Part shown: in pieces, positions 1-8,345 of the stretch | How positions within the stretch are numbered: position 1 is the stretch's first letter | Layout: each line of letters starts with the position of its first letter | Assembly: GCF_023634765.1 (NCBI RefSeq) | Contig: NZ_JAMLFX010000004.1 | Location: 93,770-139,274, forward strand | DNA length: 45,505 nucleotides | Direction of reading: 5' to 3' | DNA from: Pseudomonas sp. AKS31 | GTDB taxonomy: Bacteria; Pseudomonadota; Gammaproteobacteria; Pseudomonadales; Pseudomonadaceae | Notes under the pieces: model-generated | Database searches by the model: none | Told to the model about the DNA's origin: nothing | The model's input: only the letters and a program-made list of their open reading frames with translations | Translations under genes and position numbers: made by a program

Positions 1-18
1 ATGCAGACGCCACAAATC

Positions 19-48
19 AAAACGGCCTCCCACTGCGGAGGCCGTTTT
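19..48. terminator. Bidirectional intrinsic terminator
   Basis: A perfect 12-bp inverted repeat (AAAACGGCCTCC and its complement, 6-base loop) ends in four T on both strands. It lies just past the stop codon of the minus-strand DUF2062 gene and probably also ends a transcript arriving from the left of the window. Confidence 0.8.
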
Positions 49-52
49 GCGT

Positions 53-571
53 TCAGCGCATACGACTCTTCTTGCGCCGCGCCCATTGCCGCGCCACCCA
101 CCAGCGCCAATACATCATCACAATGCAGTAGGCGAGGGCGCCGAGTATCAGTCCCACCACCACCGAACCGAGCAGAAACGGCTGCCATAACGTCGACAAC
201 TCGCCGCTGATCCACTCCCAGGTCAACTCGTCCGGTAGATGCCGGGCGGGCACATCCATCAAAAACGCCCCGGCCTGATAGGTGCAGAAGAACACCGCCG
301 GCATGGTGATCGGGTTGGTCAGCCACACCAGGCTGACCGCAATCGGCATGTTCCCGCGCACCATGACGGCAAGGGCGGCCGCCACCAGCATCTGCGCCGG
401 AATCGGCAGGAACGCGGCGAACAGACCGACCGCCATCGCCCGCGCGACCGAGTGACGATTGAGGTGCCAGAGGTTCGGGTCATGCAGCAACTTGCCGAGA
501 AAGCGTAAGGATTTATGTTCCCTGATGCTCGTCGGGTCGGGCATGTAACGTTTGAATAAGCGCCGGGGCAT
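53..571 (-). CDS. DUF2062 domain membrane protein
   Basis: A 172-residue protein whose sequence looks like DUF2062 (small integral membrane proteins of unknown function, common in Pseudomonas). Two hydrophobic stretches are visible, about residues 45–65 and 130–155, and the C-terminus is rich in Arg and Lys, suggesting a cytoplasmic tail. The start at MPRRLF was chosen because the family's conserved N-terminus (MPRRxFKRYMP) begins there. An upstream in-frame start at 715 would add 48 unconserved residues and run into the comEC start region. The gene is divergent from comEC with about 135 bases between starts. Function unknown. Confidence 0.8.
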   Translation of the reverse strand: MPRRLFKRYMPDPTSIREHKSLRFLGKLLHDPNLWHLNRHSVARAMAVGLFAAFLPIPAQMLVAAALAVMVRGNMPIAVSLVWLTNPITMPAVFFCTYQAGAFLMDVPARHLPDELTWEWISGELSTLWQPFLLGSVVVGLILGALAYCIVMMYWRWWVARQWARRKKSRMR

Positions 572-707
572 AAGGCTTCTCGGTCGGTTAAGGCGGCAAG
601 TATGTCTGGATTCTACGAAGCGCCCATTCAGACTTTGTGACAATTGTTGACGACGCTCGTGCCTGACACCCGCTATGCCTAAGTACGGGACTCTCAAGGA
701 CGGGCTT

Positions 708-2942
708 ATGCGCACAGGGATGATGGCGCTCGCAGTCGGTCTGCTGGTCGCGGTTTTTATGCCGGCATTACCGCCGGTCTGGTTGATGCTGTTGTTGCCG
801 GTCGTGGCGTTGATGCTGCTGCCGTTTCGCAGCTATCCGCTGGCGTTTTTGCTGTTTGGCTTCACGTGGGCCAGTGTCGGTGCGCAATGGGCGTTGAATG
901 ACCGTTTGCCGGCCGGGCTGGATGGCGAAACCCGCTGGGTTGAAGGGCGGGTCGTCGGTTTGCCGCAGAACAGTGACGGTGTGGTGCGCTTCGAATTGGC
1001 CGATGCGCACTCACGTCACGAAAAACTGCCATCGCTGATGCGGCTCGCCTGGTACACCGGGCCACCGGTCAACAGTGGCGAGCGCTGGCGTTTGGCGGTG
1101 AAGTTGAAGCGGCCCGCTGGCTTGCGCAATCCAGATGCGTTCGACTACGAGGCGTGGCTGCTGGCGCAACGCATTGGCGCCACCGGCACGATCAAGGACG
1201 GCCAGCGCTTGAGCGAAGCGCGCTGGGCCTGGCGCGACAGCATTCGCCAGCGCTTGCTGAGCGTGGATGCGCAGGGGCGAAACGGCGCATTGGCCGCGTT
1301 GGTGCTGGGCGACGGTTCGGGGCTCAGTCGCGAGGACTGGCAGACTCTGCAGGACACCGGCACCGTGCACTTGCTGGTGATTTCCGGTCAGCACATTGGT
1401 TTGCTGGCGGCGGTGATGTATGGGCTGGTCGCCGGGTTGGCGCGATTTGGCTGGTGGCCGCTGCGCTGGCCGTGGCTGCCGTGGGCCTGTGGTCTGGCAT
1501 TTGCGGCGGCGCTCGGTTATGGCCTGCTCGCCGGATTCGACGTACCGGTGCAGCGCGCGTGTGTGATGGTCGGGCTGGTGCTGCTATGGCGTTTGCGCTT
1601 TCGTCATCTTGGTGCGTGGTGGCCTTTGCTGCTGGCGTTCAACGCTGTGCTGTTGCTGGACCCGCTCGCCAGTTTGCGCCCGGGTCTGTGGCTCTCGTTT
1701 GCGGCGGTGGCGGTGTTGATCTTTACCTTTGGCGGCCGCTTGGGTGCATGGCGCTGGTGGCAGACCTGGACGCGAGCGCAGTGGTTGATCGCGATCGGCT
1801 TATGCCCGGTGTTGCTGGTGCTGAGCCTGCCGATCAGTCTCAGTGGACCGCTGGCCAATTTGCTCGCGGTGCCTTGGGTCAGTCTGGTAGTGCTGCCTCC
1901 GGCGCTGCTCGGGACGGTGTTGCTGCCTGTTCCCTATGTCGGCGCCGGCCTGCTGTGGCTGGCCGGCGGTTTGATCGATGGGCTGTTTCGTGCGCTGGCA
2001 ATGATTGCCGGGCACTGGCCGGCGTGGATCGCACCCTCGATACCGGTTTGGGCCTGGGTCATTGGCAGTCTCGGCACCGTGTTGTTGCTATTGCCGCGCG
2101 GCGTGCCGCTGCGTCCACTGGGCTGGCCGTTGCTGTTGCTGCTGGTCGTGCCGCCACGGGAGCGGCTGGATGAAGGCCTGGCCGATATCTGGCAACTCGA
2201 CGTCGGCCAAGGCCTGGCCATCCTGATTCGCACTCGGCATCACGCGGTGCTTTACGACGCGGGGCCGCGCTTTGGCGATTTTGACCTCGGTGAGCGGGTG
2301 GTGCTGCCTGCGTTGCGCAAACTCGATGTGGCAAAACTCGATCTGATGCTGCTCAGTCATGCCGACGCCGATCACGCTGGCGGCGCTCTGGCGATCAGCC
2401 GTGGTTTGACCGTCGATCAGGTGCTCAGCGGCGATCCGGCGGGACTGCCCGCGCCATTGAACGCCGAAGCCTGCGCCAGTGGTCGGCAATGGCAGTGGGA
2501 CGGCGTGCGTTTTCAACTCTGGCAGTGGGCGGACGCTCACGACAGCAATCAGCGTTCCTGCGTGTTGCAGATCGAGGCCAATGGCGAGCGCCTGCTGCTG
2601 ACTGGCGATATCGACACCCACGCCGAACGCGTCCTCCTCGACAGTCCACTGGCCGTGCCGACGCAATGGCTGCAATCGCCCCATCATGGCAGCCGCAGTT
2701 CGTCGTCCATGGCGCTGCTCAAAGTCTTGAAGCCTGAGTCCGTGCTGATCTCTCGAGGTCAGGGCAACTCTTTTGGCCATCCGCATCCGACCGTGCTGGC
2801 GCGTTATCGCAAACTGGGCCTGCACATTTACGACAGCGCCGAGCAGGGCGCCATTCATCTGCAACTGGGCACCTTCAGGGCACCACGCACGATGCGTCAT
2901 CAGCGGCGTTTCTGGCGTGATCCGCCCGCGCTGGCCCGCTGA
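708..2942 (+). CDS. comEC: DNA internalization protein ComEC/Rec2
   Basis: A 744-residue polytopic inner-membrane protein of the ComEC/Rec2 family, the channel that takes single-stranded DNA into the cytoplasm during natural transformation. The N-terminal third holds membrane segments and a DUF4131-like region. The central competence domain contains the VISGQHIGLLA motif. The C-terminal metallo-beta-lactamase-like domain has LDVGQG, LSHADADHAGG and PHHGSRSS, consistent with a metal-dependent nuclease fold. The ATG at 708 has AAGGA 7 bases upstream; an in-frame ATG at 675 is also possible. It heads the run into exbB. In this genus the gene is often present without demonstrated competence. Confidence 0.9.
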   Translation: MRTGMMALAVGLLVAVFMPALPPVWLMLLLPVVALMLLPFRSYPLAFLLFGFTWASVGAQWALNDRLPAGLDGETRWVEGRVVGLPQNSDGVVRFELADAHSRHEKLPSLMRLAWYTGPPVNSGERWRLAVKLKRPAGLRNPDAFDYEAWLLAQRIGATGTIKDGQRLSEARWAWRDSIRQRLLSVDAQGRNGALAALVLGDGSGLSREDWQTLQDTGTVHLLVISGQHIGLLAAVMYGLVAGLARFGWWPLRWPWLPWACGLAFAAALGYGLLAGFDVPVQRACVMVGLVLLWRLRFRHLGAWWPLLLAFNAVLLLDPLASLRPGLWLSFAAVAVLIFTFGGRLGAWRWWQTWTRAQWLIAIGLCPVLLVLSLPISLSGPLANLLAVPWVSLVVLPPALLGTVLLPVPYVGAGLLWLAGGLIDGLFRALAMIAGHWPAWIAPSIPVWAWVIGSLGTVLLLLPRGVPLRPLGWPLLLLLVVPPRERLDEGLADIWQLDVGQGLAILIRTRHHAVLYDAGPRFGDFDLGERVVLPALRKLDVAKLDLMLLSHADADHAGGALAISRGLTVDQVLSGDPAGLPAPLNAEACASGRQWQWDGVRFQLWQWADAHDSNQRSCVLQIEANGERLLLTGDIDTHAERVLLDSPLAVPTQWLQSPHHGSRSSSSMALLKVLKPESVLISRGQGNSFGHPHPTVLARYRKLGLHIYDSAEQGAIHLQLGTFRAPRTMRHQRRFWRDPPALAR

Positions 2943-3043
2943 TCGGGACGTGGGGCAATGGGGCGTCACGGTCGTCGGGGCGGCGGGTCTTAATCGTGGA
3001 TCGGTATGGTAAAGTGGCGCACTTTTTCGAGGGGACTGTCACT

Positions 3044-3679
3044 GTGTGGGAATTGGTCAAATCCGGCGGCTGGATGATGTTGCCGATCATTCTGAGCTCC
3101 ATCGCGGCCATGGCGATTGTCGCCGAACGCCTGTGGACCCTGCGCGCCAGTCGCGTCACCCCCGAGCATCTGCTGGGCCAGGTCTGGGTGTGGATCAAGG
3201 ACAAGCAGCTCAATAAAGAAAAACTCAAGGAATTGCGCGCCAATTCGCCGCTGGGGGAAATCCTCGCCGCCGGTCTGGCCAACTCCAAGCATGGTCGCGA
3301 GATCATGAAAGAATGCATCGAAGAGGCCGCCGCCCGGGTCATTCACGAGCTCGAGCGCTACATCAATGCGCTCGGCACCATCGCCGCCATGGCGCCACTG
3401 CTGGGTCTGCTTGGCACCGTGCTGGGCATGATCGATATTTTCAGCGCGTTCACCGGCTCCGGCATGACCACCAATGCCTCAGTGTTGGCCGGCGGTATTT
3501 CCAAAGCGCTGATCACCACCGCAGCAGGCCTGATGGTCGGTATTCCGGCGGTGTTCTTCCACCGGTTCCTGCAGCGCCGTATTGATGAGCTGGTGGTGGG
3601 CATGGAGCAGGAAGCGATCAAACTGGTTGAAGTGGTGCAGGGCGATCGTGATGTCGACCTGACCGAGGGCCGCGCGTGA
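3044..3679 (+). CDS. exbB: MotA/TolQ/ExbB proton channel family protein
   Basis: A 211-residue inner-membrane protein of the ExbB/TolQ family, which forms a proton channel with an ExbD/TolR partner and energises outer-membrane processes. Three membrane segments are visible (about residues 10–28, 112–135 and 160–182), with the typical ALGTIAAMAPLLGLLGTVLGM and TTAAGLMVGIPA stretches. The GTG start is preferred because GAGGGGA lies about 9 bases upstream; an in-frame ATG at 2996 lacks such a site. The stop overlaps the GTG start of exbD (GTGA). No tonB follows, so whether it serves TonB uptake or something else is open. Confidence 0.88.
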   Translation: MWELVKSGGWMMLPIILSSIAAMAIVAERLWTLRASRVTPEHLLGQVWVWIKDKQLNKEKLKELRANSPLGEILAAGLANSKHGREIMKECIEEAAARVIHELERYINALGTIAAMAPLLGLLGTVLGMIDIFSAFTGSGMTTNASVLAGGISKALITTAAGLMVGIPAVFFHRFLQRRIDELVVGMEQEAIKLVEVVQGDRDVDLTEGRA

Positions 3680-4104
3680 AATTCCGTCGCAAACCACGGG
3701 AAACCGTGGACATCAACCTCGCGTCGCTGATCGACGTGGTGTTCATTCTGCTGCTGTTTTTCGTCGTGACCACCACGTTCACTCGCGAAACCCAGTTGCG
3801 GGTTGATCTGCCGGAAGCGGTCAGCGGCTCGCCAGCCGAAGATCAGCAGCTCAAGCAGATCGACGTCGCCATCAGCGCTGAAGGCGTGTTTTCGGTGAAC
3901 AACAAGATTCTGCCGAAGAACGATCTGGCGACCCTGATGGAAGCCATGCAGAAAGAGTCCAACGGCGACACCAACATGCCGTTGTCGATCAGTGCTGATG
4001 GCAAGACTCAGCATCAATCCGTGATCACCGCCATGGACGCGGCCGGCAAGCTCGGTTTCAGCCATCTGCGCATGACCACGGTCGAGGCGGCGCCCAAATC
4101 CTGA
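3676..4104 (+). CDS. exbD: Biopolymer transport protein ExbD/TolR
   Basis: A 142-residue protein with a short cytoplasmic N-terminus, one membrane helix (about residues 17–36) and a periplasmic domain: ExbD/TolR topology. The conserved membrane aspartate needed for proton coupling is D20, in LASLID. It starts at GTG inside the stop of exbB and its own stop overlaps the ATG of lpxK, so it is translationally coupled on both sides. It is the partner of the upstream ExbB. Confidence 0.9.
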   Translation: MKFRRKPRETVDINLASLIDVVFILLLFFVVTTTFTRETQLRVDLPEAVSGSPAEDQQLKQIDVAISAEGVFSVNNKILPKNDLATLMEAMQKESNGDTNMPLSISADGKTQHQSVITAMDAAGKLGFSHLRMTTVEAAPKS

Positions 4105-5114
4105 TGAGCCTGTCCGATCGCTTGCTCGCCGCGTGGTATCAGGGGCACCCGGCCCTGACGCTGTTGCGGCCGCTGGAAATGCTGTATCGCCACGTGGTGG
4201 TGGGTAAGCGCCAGCGCTTTCTCGCCGGTCAGGGTGAAATCTATCAGCCGTCCGTGCCGCTGATTGTGGTCGGTAACATCACCGTCGGTGGCACCGGCAA
4301 AACGCCGATGATTCTCTGGCTGATCGAACATTGCCGACGCAGCGGTTTGCGCGTCGGCGTGGTCAGCCGTGGTTACGGGGCCAAACCGCCGCAACTGCCG
4401 TGGCGCGTTGCGGCCGAGCAAACCGCCGACATTGCCGGTGACGAACCGTTGCTGATCGTCCAGCGTACCGGCGTGCCGTTGATGATCGACCCCGATCGCA
4501 GCGCCGCCGTCAAAGCCTTGCTGGCCAGCGAACCGCTGGACCTGATTCTGTCGGATGACGGTATGCAGCATTACCGTTTGGCGCGGGATCTGGAGCTGGT
4601 GCTGATCGACGCCGCTCGCGGTCTCGGTAACAAACGCTGCTTGCCGGCAGGGCCATTGCGTGAACCGATCGAGCGCCTGCAAAGTGTCGACGGTGTGCTG
4701 TTCAATGGTGCCAGCGAGGACCGCGACGGCGGTTTCGCTTTCCGTCTGCAACCGACTGCGCTGGTCAATCTGCGCAGCGGCGAGCGCAAGTCGCTCGATC
4801 ATTTTTCGGCCGGCCAGGCCGTGCACGCGGTGGCCGGGATCGGCAATCCGCAACGTTTCTTCAATACCCTCGAAGCGCTAGACTGGCGAGCAGTCCCCCA
4901 TGCGTTTGCCGACCACGCCGAATACAGCGTGCAGGCCTTGAATTTCACACCGTCATTGCCGTTGGTGATGACCGAAAAGGACGCGGTGAAGTGCCGTGCC
5001 TTCGCGGCTGACGACTGGTGGTATCTGGCGGTCGATGCGCTGCCGTCACCGGCCTTCGTGGCCTGGTTCGACACCCAGTTGATGCGCCTGCTGCCCGATC
5101 GTCTTTTGCCTTAA
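4104..5114 (+). CDS. lpxK: Tetraacyldisaccharide 4'-kinase LpxK
   Basis: A 336-residue inner-membrane-associated kinase that phosphorylates the 4'-position of the lipid A disaccharide precursor to give lipid IVA. The P-loop [12 protein letters not shown] at residues 58–69 and the [10 protein letters not shown] motif are clear, and length matches the family. The hydrophobic N-terminus is typical of the membrane anchor. It overlaps exbD by one base and precedes kdsB, whose product supplies CMP-KDO for the next step on lipid IVA, so the two neighbours share a pathway. Confidence 0.95.
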   Translation: MSLSDRLLAAWYQGHPALTLLRPLEMLYRHVVVGKRQRFLAGQGEIYQPSVPLIVVGNITVGGTGKTPMILWLIEHCRRSGLRVGVVSRGYGAKPPQLPWRVAAEQTADIAGDEPLLIVQRTGVPLMIDPDRSAAVKALLASEPLDLILSDDGMQHYRLARDLELVLIDAARGLGNKRCLPAGPLREPIERLQSVDGVLFNGASEDRDGGFAFRLQPTALVNLRSGERKSLDHFSAGQAVHAVAGIGNPQRFFNTLEALDWRAVPHAFADHAEYSVQALNFTPSLPLVMTEKDAVKCRAFAADDWWYLAVDALPSPAFVAWFDTQLMRLLPDRLLP

Positions 5115-5135
5115 CTCTTTACTCAGGGAATGTTC

Positions 5136-5321
5136 ATGGACACCAAATTGCTCGACATCCTCGCGTGCCCGATCTGCAAAGGCCCGCTCAAGCTCAGCGC
5201 CGACAAGACCGAGCTGATCAGCAAGGGCGCCGGTCTGGCGTACCCGATCCGCGACGGCATCCCGGTGATGCTCGAAAGCGAAGCCCGCACCCTGACCACC
5301 GACGAGCGTCTGGATAAATGA
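5136..5321 (+). CDS. Trm112/YcaR-family small protein
   Basis: A 61-residue protein with the CPICKGPL motif (C10, C13) followed by [12 protein letters not shown], the Trm112/YcaR fold. Only the first Cys pair is present, so a complete zinc site is not visible. The start at MDTKLL has AGGGA 7–8 bases upstream. It lies between lpxK and kdsB, as ycaR does in E. coli, and overlaps kdsB by four bases. Role unproven; related proteins activate methyltransferases. Confidence 0.88.
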   Translation: MDTKLLDILACPICKGPLKLSADKTELISKGAGLAYPIRDGIPVMLESEARTLTTDERLDK

Positions 5322-6082
5322 CCACTGCCTTCACCGTTGTCATCCCGTCGCGTTTTGCCTCGACCCGTCTGCCGGGCAAACCGCTGCTGGATATCGCCGG
5401 CAAGCCGATGATCCAGCATGTCTGGGAACAGGCGAGCAAAAGCAGCGCCAGCCGTGTGGTCGTCGCGACCGACGATGCGCGTATCGTCGAGGCCTGCAAG
5501 GCTTTTGGTGCCGAAGTGGTGCTGACCCGTGAAGATCACAATTCCGGCACCGATCGTCTGGCCGAAGTCGCGGCGAAACTGGGTCTCGAGCCCGACGCGA
5601 TCGTGGTCAACGTGCAAGGTGATGAACCCTTGATCCCGCCGAGCGTGATCGATCAGGTCGCTGCCAATCTGGCGGCCCACACCGAAGCGCGCATGGCCAC
5701 GCTGGCCGAGCCGATTGAAGACGTGGACACTCTGTTCAATCCGAATGTGGTCAAGGTTGTCAGCGACCTCAACGGTCTGGCGCTGACTTTCAGCCGTGCC
5801 ACTTTGCCGTGGGCACGCGATGCGTTTGCCAAGAGCCGCGAGCAATTGCCGGAAGGTGTGCCATACCGTCGCCACATCGGCATTTATGCCTATCGCGCCG
5901 GTTTCCTTCAGGACTTCGTGAGCTGGGGCCCGTGCTGGCTGGAAAACACTGAATCCCTCGAGCAACTGCGTGCCCTGTGGCACGGTGTGCGAATTCATGT
6001 TGCCGACGCGTTGATCGCACCGCCGACCGGCGTCGACACTGCCGAAGACCTCGAGCGCGTTCGTCGCCTGCTGGAGGCCTGA
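5318..6082 (+). CDS. kdsB: 3-deoxy-manno-octulosonate cytidylyltransferase KdsB
   Basis: A 254-residue cytoplasmic enzyme that activates KDO with CTP to give CMP-KDO, the donor for the inner core of lipopolysaccharide. The nucleotide-binding motif [15 protein letters not shown] is at residues 8–22, with [10 protein letters not shown] near residue 95. Length is close to the usual ~250. It starts at ATGA overlapping the preceding stop and ends one base into the phosphatase start. Confidence 0.95.
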   Translation: MTTAFTVVIPSRFASTRLPGKPLLDIAGKPMIQHVWEQASKSSASRVVVATDDARIVEACKAFGAEVVLTREDHNSGTDRLAEVAAKLGLEPDAIVVNVQGDEPLIPPSVIDQVAANLAAHTEARMATLAEPIEDVDTLFNPNVVKVVSDLNGLALTFSRATLPWARDAFAKSREQLPEGVPYRRHIGIYAYRAGFLQDFVSWGPCWLENTESLEQLRALWHGVRIHVADALIAPPTGVDTAEDLERVRRLLEA

Positions 6083-6546
6083 TGCGCGTTCTGTTTGTGT
6101 GCCTGGGCAACATTTGCCGTTCGCCCACGGCCGAAGGCGTACTGCGCCACAAACTGCGTGAAGCAGGGCTGGCGGATCAGGTCGAAGTGGCTTCCGCCGG
6201 CACCGGCGACTGGCACGTCGGCAACCCGCCGGACAAGCGCAGCCAGGCCGCCGCCAAAGTGCGCGGCTATGACCTGTCAGCGCAACGCGCGCAGCAGGTC
6301 AGCCGTGCCGACTTCGCCAGTTACGACCTGATCCTGGCGATGGACAACAGTAATCTGCGCAACCTCAAGGCGCTGCAGCCGTCCACTGGAAAGGCCGAAC
6401 TGGACCTGTTCCTGCGCCGTTATGCCGGTGTGGTCGATGAAGTGCCGGATCCGTATTACGACGGCGACCAGGGTTTCGAGCAGGTGCTGGATCTGATCGA
6501 AGCCGCGTGTGACCAATTGTTGATCGAAGTGAAGGGCCGGTTATGA
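6082..6546 (+). CDS. Low-molecular-weight protein-tyrosine phosphatase
   Basis: A 154-residue cytoplasmic phosphatase. The P-loop CLGNICRSP (nucleophile C7, arginine R13) is at the extreme N-terminus and the general-acid motif DPYYDG lies near residue 128, both diagnostic of the family. It overlaps kdsB by one base and murB by four. Bacterial members often dephosphorylate tyrosine kinases of polysaccharide export, but no such kinase is in this window, so the substrate is unknown. Confidence 0.92.
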   Translation: MRVLFVCLGNICRSPTAEGVLRHKLREAGLADQVEVASAGTGDWHVGNPPDKRSQAAAKVRGYDLSAQRAQQVSRADFASYDLILAMDNSNLRNLKALQPSTGKAELDLFLRRYAGVVDEVPDPYYDGDQGFEQVLDLIEAACDQLLIEVKGRL

Positions 6547-7562
6547 GTTTGCAGGTGCAACCGCAGGTTTCCCTGAAACCGTTCAACAGTTTTGGCGTGG
6601 ATGTGTGCGCGCAACTGTTCGCCGAAGCCCACAGCGATGCCGATGTCCGTGAAGCGCTGGCGTATGCCACCGAGCACCATGTGCCGTTGCTGGTGATCGG
6701 TGGTGGCAGCAACTTGCTGCTGACCGCCGACATTACCGCACTGGTGCTGCGCATGGCGACGCGCGGGATCCGCGTGATCAGCGAGGACGGCAGTCGCGTT
6801 GTGATCGAGGCTGAGGCCGGCGAGCCGTGGCACCCTTTTGTGCAATACACGCTGGCGCAGGGCTTGTCCGGACTGGAAAATCTCAGCTTGATTCCTGGCA
6901 CGGTCGGCGCCGCGCCGATGCAGAACATCGGTGCCTACGGTGTCGAGATCAAGGATGTGTTCGCCGGACTGACTGCGCTGGATCGCCAGACCGGCGAACT
7001 GCGCGATTTCAGCCTCGAAGAATGCAACTTCGCCTACCGCGACAGCCTGTTCAAGCAGCAGCCAGGGCGTTGGCTGATTCTGCGTGTGCGCTTTGCGCTC
7101 GACCGCGTCGCCCATCTGCAGCTGGAATACGGACCGGTGCGTCAGCGCCTGAGTGAGCAGGGTATCGAGCAGCCGACGCCGACCGACGTCAGTCGCGCGA
7201 TTTGCAGCATCCGCAGTGAAAAACTGCCGGATCCGGCGGTGCTGGGCAACGCCGGCAGCTTCTTCAAGAATCCGCTGGTGTCGGCGGCCATCGTCGCGCA
7301 GATCAAAGCGCAACATCCGGATCTGGTGGCGTACGCGCAACCGGACGGACAGATGAAACTGGCCGCCGGCTGGTTGATCGAGCGGGCCGGGTGGAAAGGT
7401 TTCCGCGAGGCCGATGCCGGGGTGCATAAGTTGCAGGCGTTGGTACTGGTCAACTACGGGGCGGCAACCGGGCTGCAACTGCTCGATCTGGCGCAACGCA
7501 TCCAGAGAGACATTGCCGAACGTTTCAATGTCGAACTGGAAATGGAGCCCAATCGGTATTGA
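6543..7562 (+). CDS. murB: UDP-N-acetylenolpyruvoylglucosamine reductase MurB
   Basis: A 339-residue FAD enzyme that reduces UDP-GlcNAc-enolpyruvate with NADPH to UDP-MurNAc, the second committed step of peptidoglycan synthesis. The FAD-binding motif VIGGGSNLLL is at about residues 54–63. IPGTVGAAPMQNIGAYG and GNAGSFFKNP (catalytic Ser) follow, and length matches the E. coli type. It is the last gene of the run, followed by an inverted repeat and an intrinsic terminator. Confidence 0.95.
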   Translation: MSLQVQPQVSLKPFNSFGVDVCAQLFAEAHSDADVREALAYATEHHVPLLVIGGGSNLLLTADITALVLRMATRGIRVISEDGSRVVIEAEAGEPWHPFVQYTLAQGLSGLENLSLIPGTVGAAPMQNIGAYGVEIKDVFAGLTALDRQTGELRDFSLEECNFAYRDSLFKQQPGRWLILRVRFALDRVAHLQLEYGPVRQRLSEQGIEQPTPTDVSRAICSIRSEKLPDPAVLGNAGSFFKNPLVSAAIVAQIKAQHPDLVAYAQPDGQMKLAAGWLIERAGWKGFREADAGVHKLQALVLVNYGAATGLQLLDLAQRIQRDIAERFNVELEMEPNRY

Positions 7563-7570
7563 AGCAGCGG

Positions 7571-7655
7571 CGAGCTTCAAGCTTCTAGCGGCAAGCTACA
7601 ATCTTGAGCGTGAGCCAGCTACTGCTTTTACTTGCAGCTTGTAGCTGAAAGCTCG
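7571..7655. repeat. Imperfect inverted repeat after murB
   Basis: CGAGCTTCAAGCT near 7571 matches, with two mismatches, the complement of AGCTGAAAGCTCG near 7643–7655, and AGCTACAA pairs with TTGTAGCT inside. The AGCTT/AAGCT-rich hairpin looks like a dispersed Pseudomonas intergenic repeat rather than a gene. Confidence 0.55.
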
Positions 7656-7663
7656 TAACTGAA

Positions 7664-7688
7664 AAGCCCTGTCTCAGCAGGGCTTTTT
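7664..7688 (+). terminator. Intrinsic terminator of the comEC–murB run
   Basis: AAGCCCTG, a 6-base loop and CAGGGCTT are followed by T-rich sequence. It lies about 100 bases after the murB stop and should end that transcript. Confidence 0.85.
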
Positions 7689-7700
7689 CGTTAATGTTGG

Positions 7701-7719
7701 GTTAACTTAGCGAGCTAAC
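7701..7719. promoter_or_regulatory. Palindrome upstream of the molybdenum hydroxylase cassette
   Basis: TTAGCGAGCTAA (7707–7718) is a perfect palindrome inside a wider GTTA…TAAC dyad. It lies about 155 bases upstream of the 2Fe-2S subunit start and may bind a regulator. The rest of 7689–7874 shows no gene and no convincing promoter. Confidence 0.35.
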
Positions 7720-7874
7720 GATAAACGTCATTTGCTCCACCAAAGGCCCGGTGCAGACATTCCTGTCGGCACAAGAGAGCCTGATTAGCCTGAGTCGATC
7801 TGCGTGAACCACAGCCGATGCAGCGGCGGCAGATTGCTCGACCCGATAACCACCAAAAATATGCGGGCGTGCCC

Positions 7875-8345
7875 ATGATTACCCTGAAACTCAACGGTCA
7901 AGACCATCCCCTCGATGTCACTGAAGACATGCCGCTGTTGTGGGCGATTCGTGATGTCGCCGGTTATAACGGCACCAAATTCGGCTGCGGCATGGGCCTG
8001 TGCGGCGCGTGCACCATTCATATCGATGGCTTGCCGGCGCGCAGTTGCATCACGCCGATCGGTTCGGTGGTCGGCCAGAACGTCACTACCATCGACAACC
8101 TGCACGCCGACCCGGTGGGTCAGGTGGTCCAGCAAGCCTGGCTCGACACCGCTGTAGCGCAATGCGGGTTCTGTCAGGGCGGGCAGATCATGTCGGCCAC
8201 CGCGTTGCTCAAGACCAACCCGAACCCGAGCGACGAGCAGATCGAAGAAGCCATGGTCGGCAACATTTGCCGCTGCGGCACCTACAACCGGATCAAGACG
8301 GCGATCCGTCAGGCGTCCACGCATTTGAAGGAGGCCAAAGCATGA
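7875..8345 (+). CDS. iorA: (2Fe-2S)-binding subunit of a molybdenum hydroxylase (IorA-like)
   Basis: A 156-residue electron-transfer subunit with two 2Fe-2S clusters: a plant-ferredoxin-type one (C38, C43, C46, C58) and a second helical one (C97, C100, C132, C134; NICRCGTYNRI). It passes electrons from the molybdenum cofactor in the next gene's product. The start at MITLKL begins the conserved region; the Shine-Dalgarno sequence is poor (GGGCG). The stop overlaps the next start (ATGA). The pair resembles isoquinoline 1-oxidoreductase and related periplasmic aldehyde dehydrogenases; the true substrate cannot be read from sequence. Confidence 0.88.
   Translation: MITLKLNGQDHPLDVTEDMPLLWAIRDVAGYNGTKFGCGMGLCGACTIHIDGLPARSCITPIGSVVGQNVTTIDNLHADPVGQVVQQAWLDTAVAQCGFCQGGQIMSATALLKTNPNPSDEQIEEAMVGNICRCGTYNRIKTAIRQASTHLKEAKA

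Noticed and set aside
2088..2969. Long minus-strand frame opposite comEC
   Set aside because: His/Gln/Arg-rich translation without motifs, fully inside comEC; a GC-content shadow.
2986..3015. A promoter directly before exbB (TCTTAA/TAAAGT)
   Set aside because: The -35 is poor and exbB may be transcribed with comEC; not enough support.
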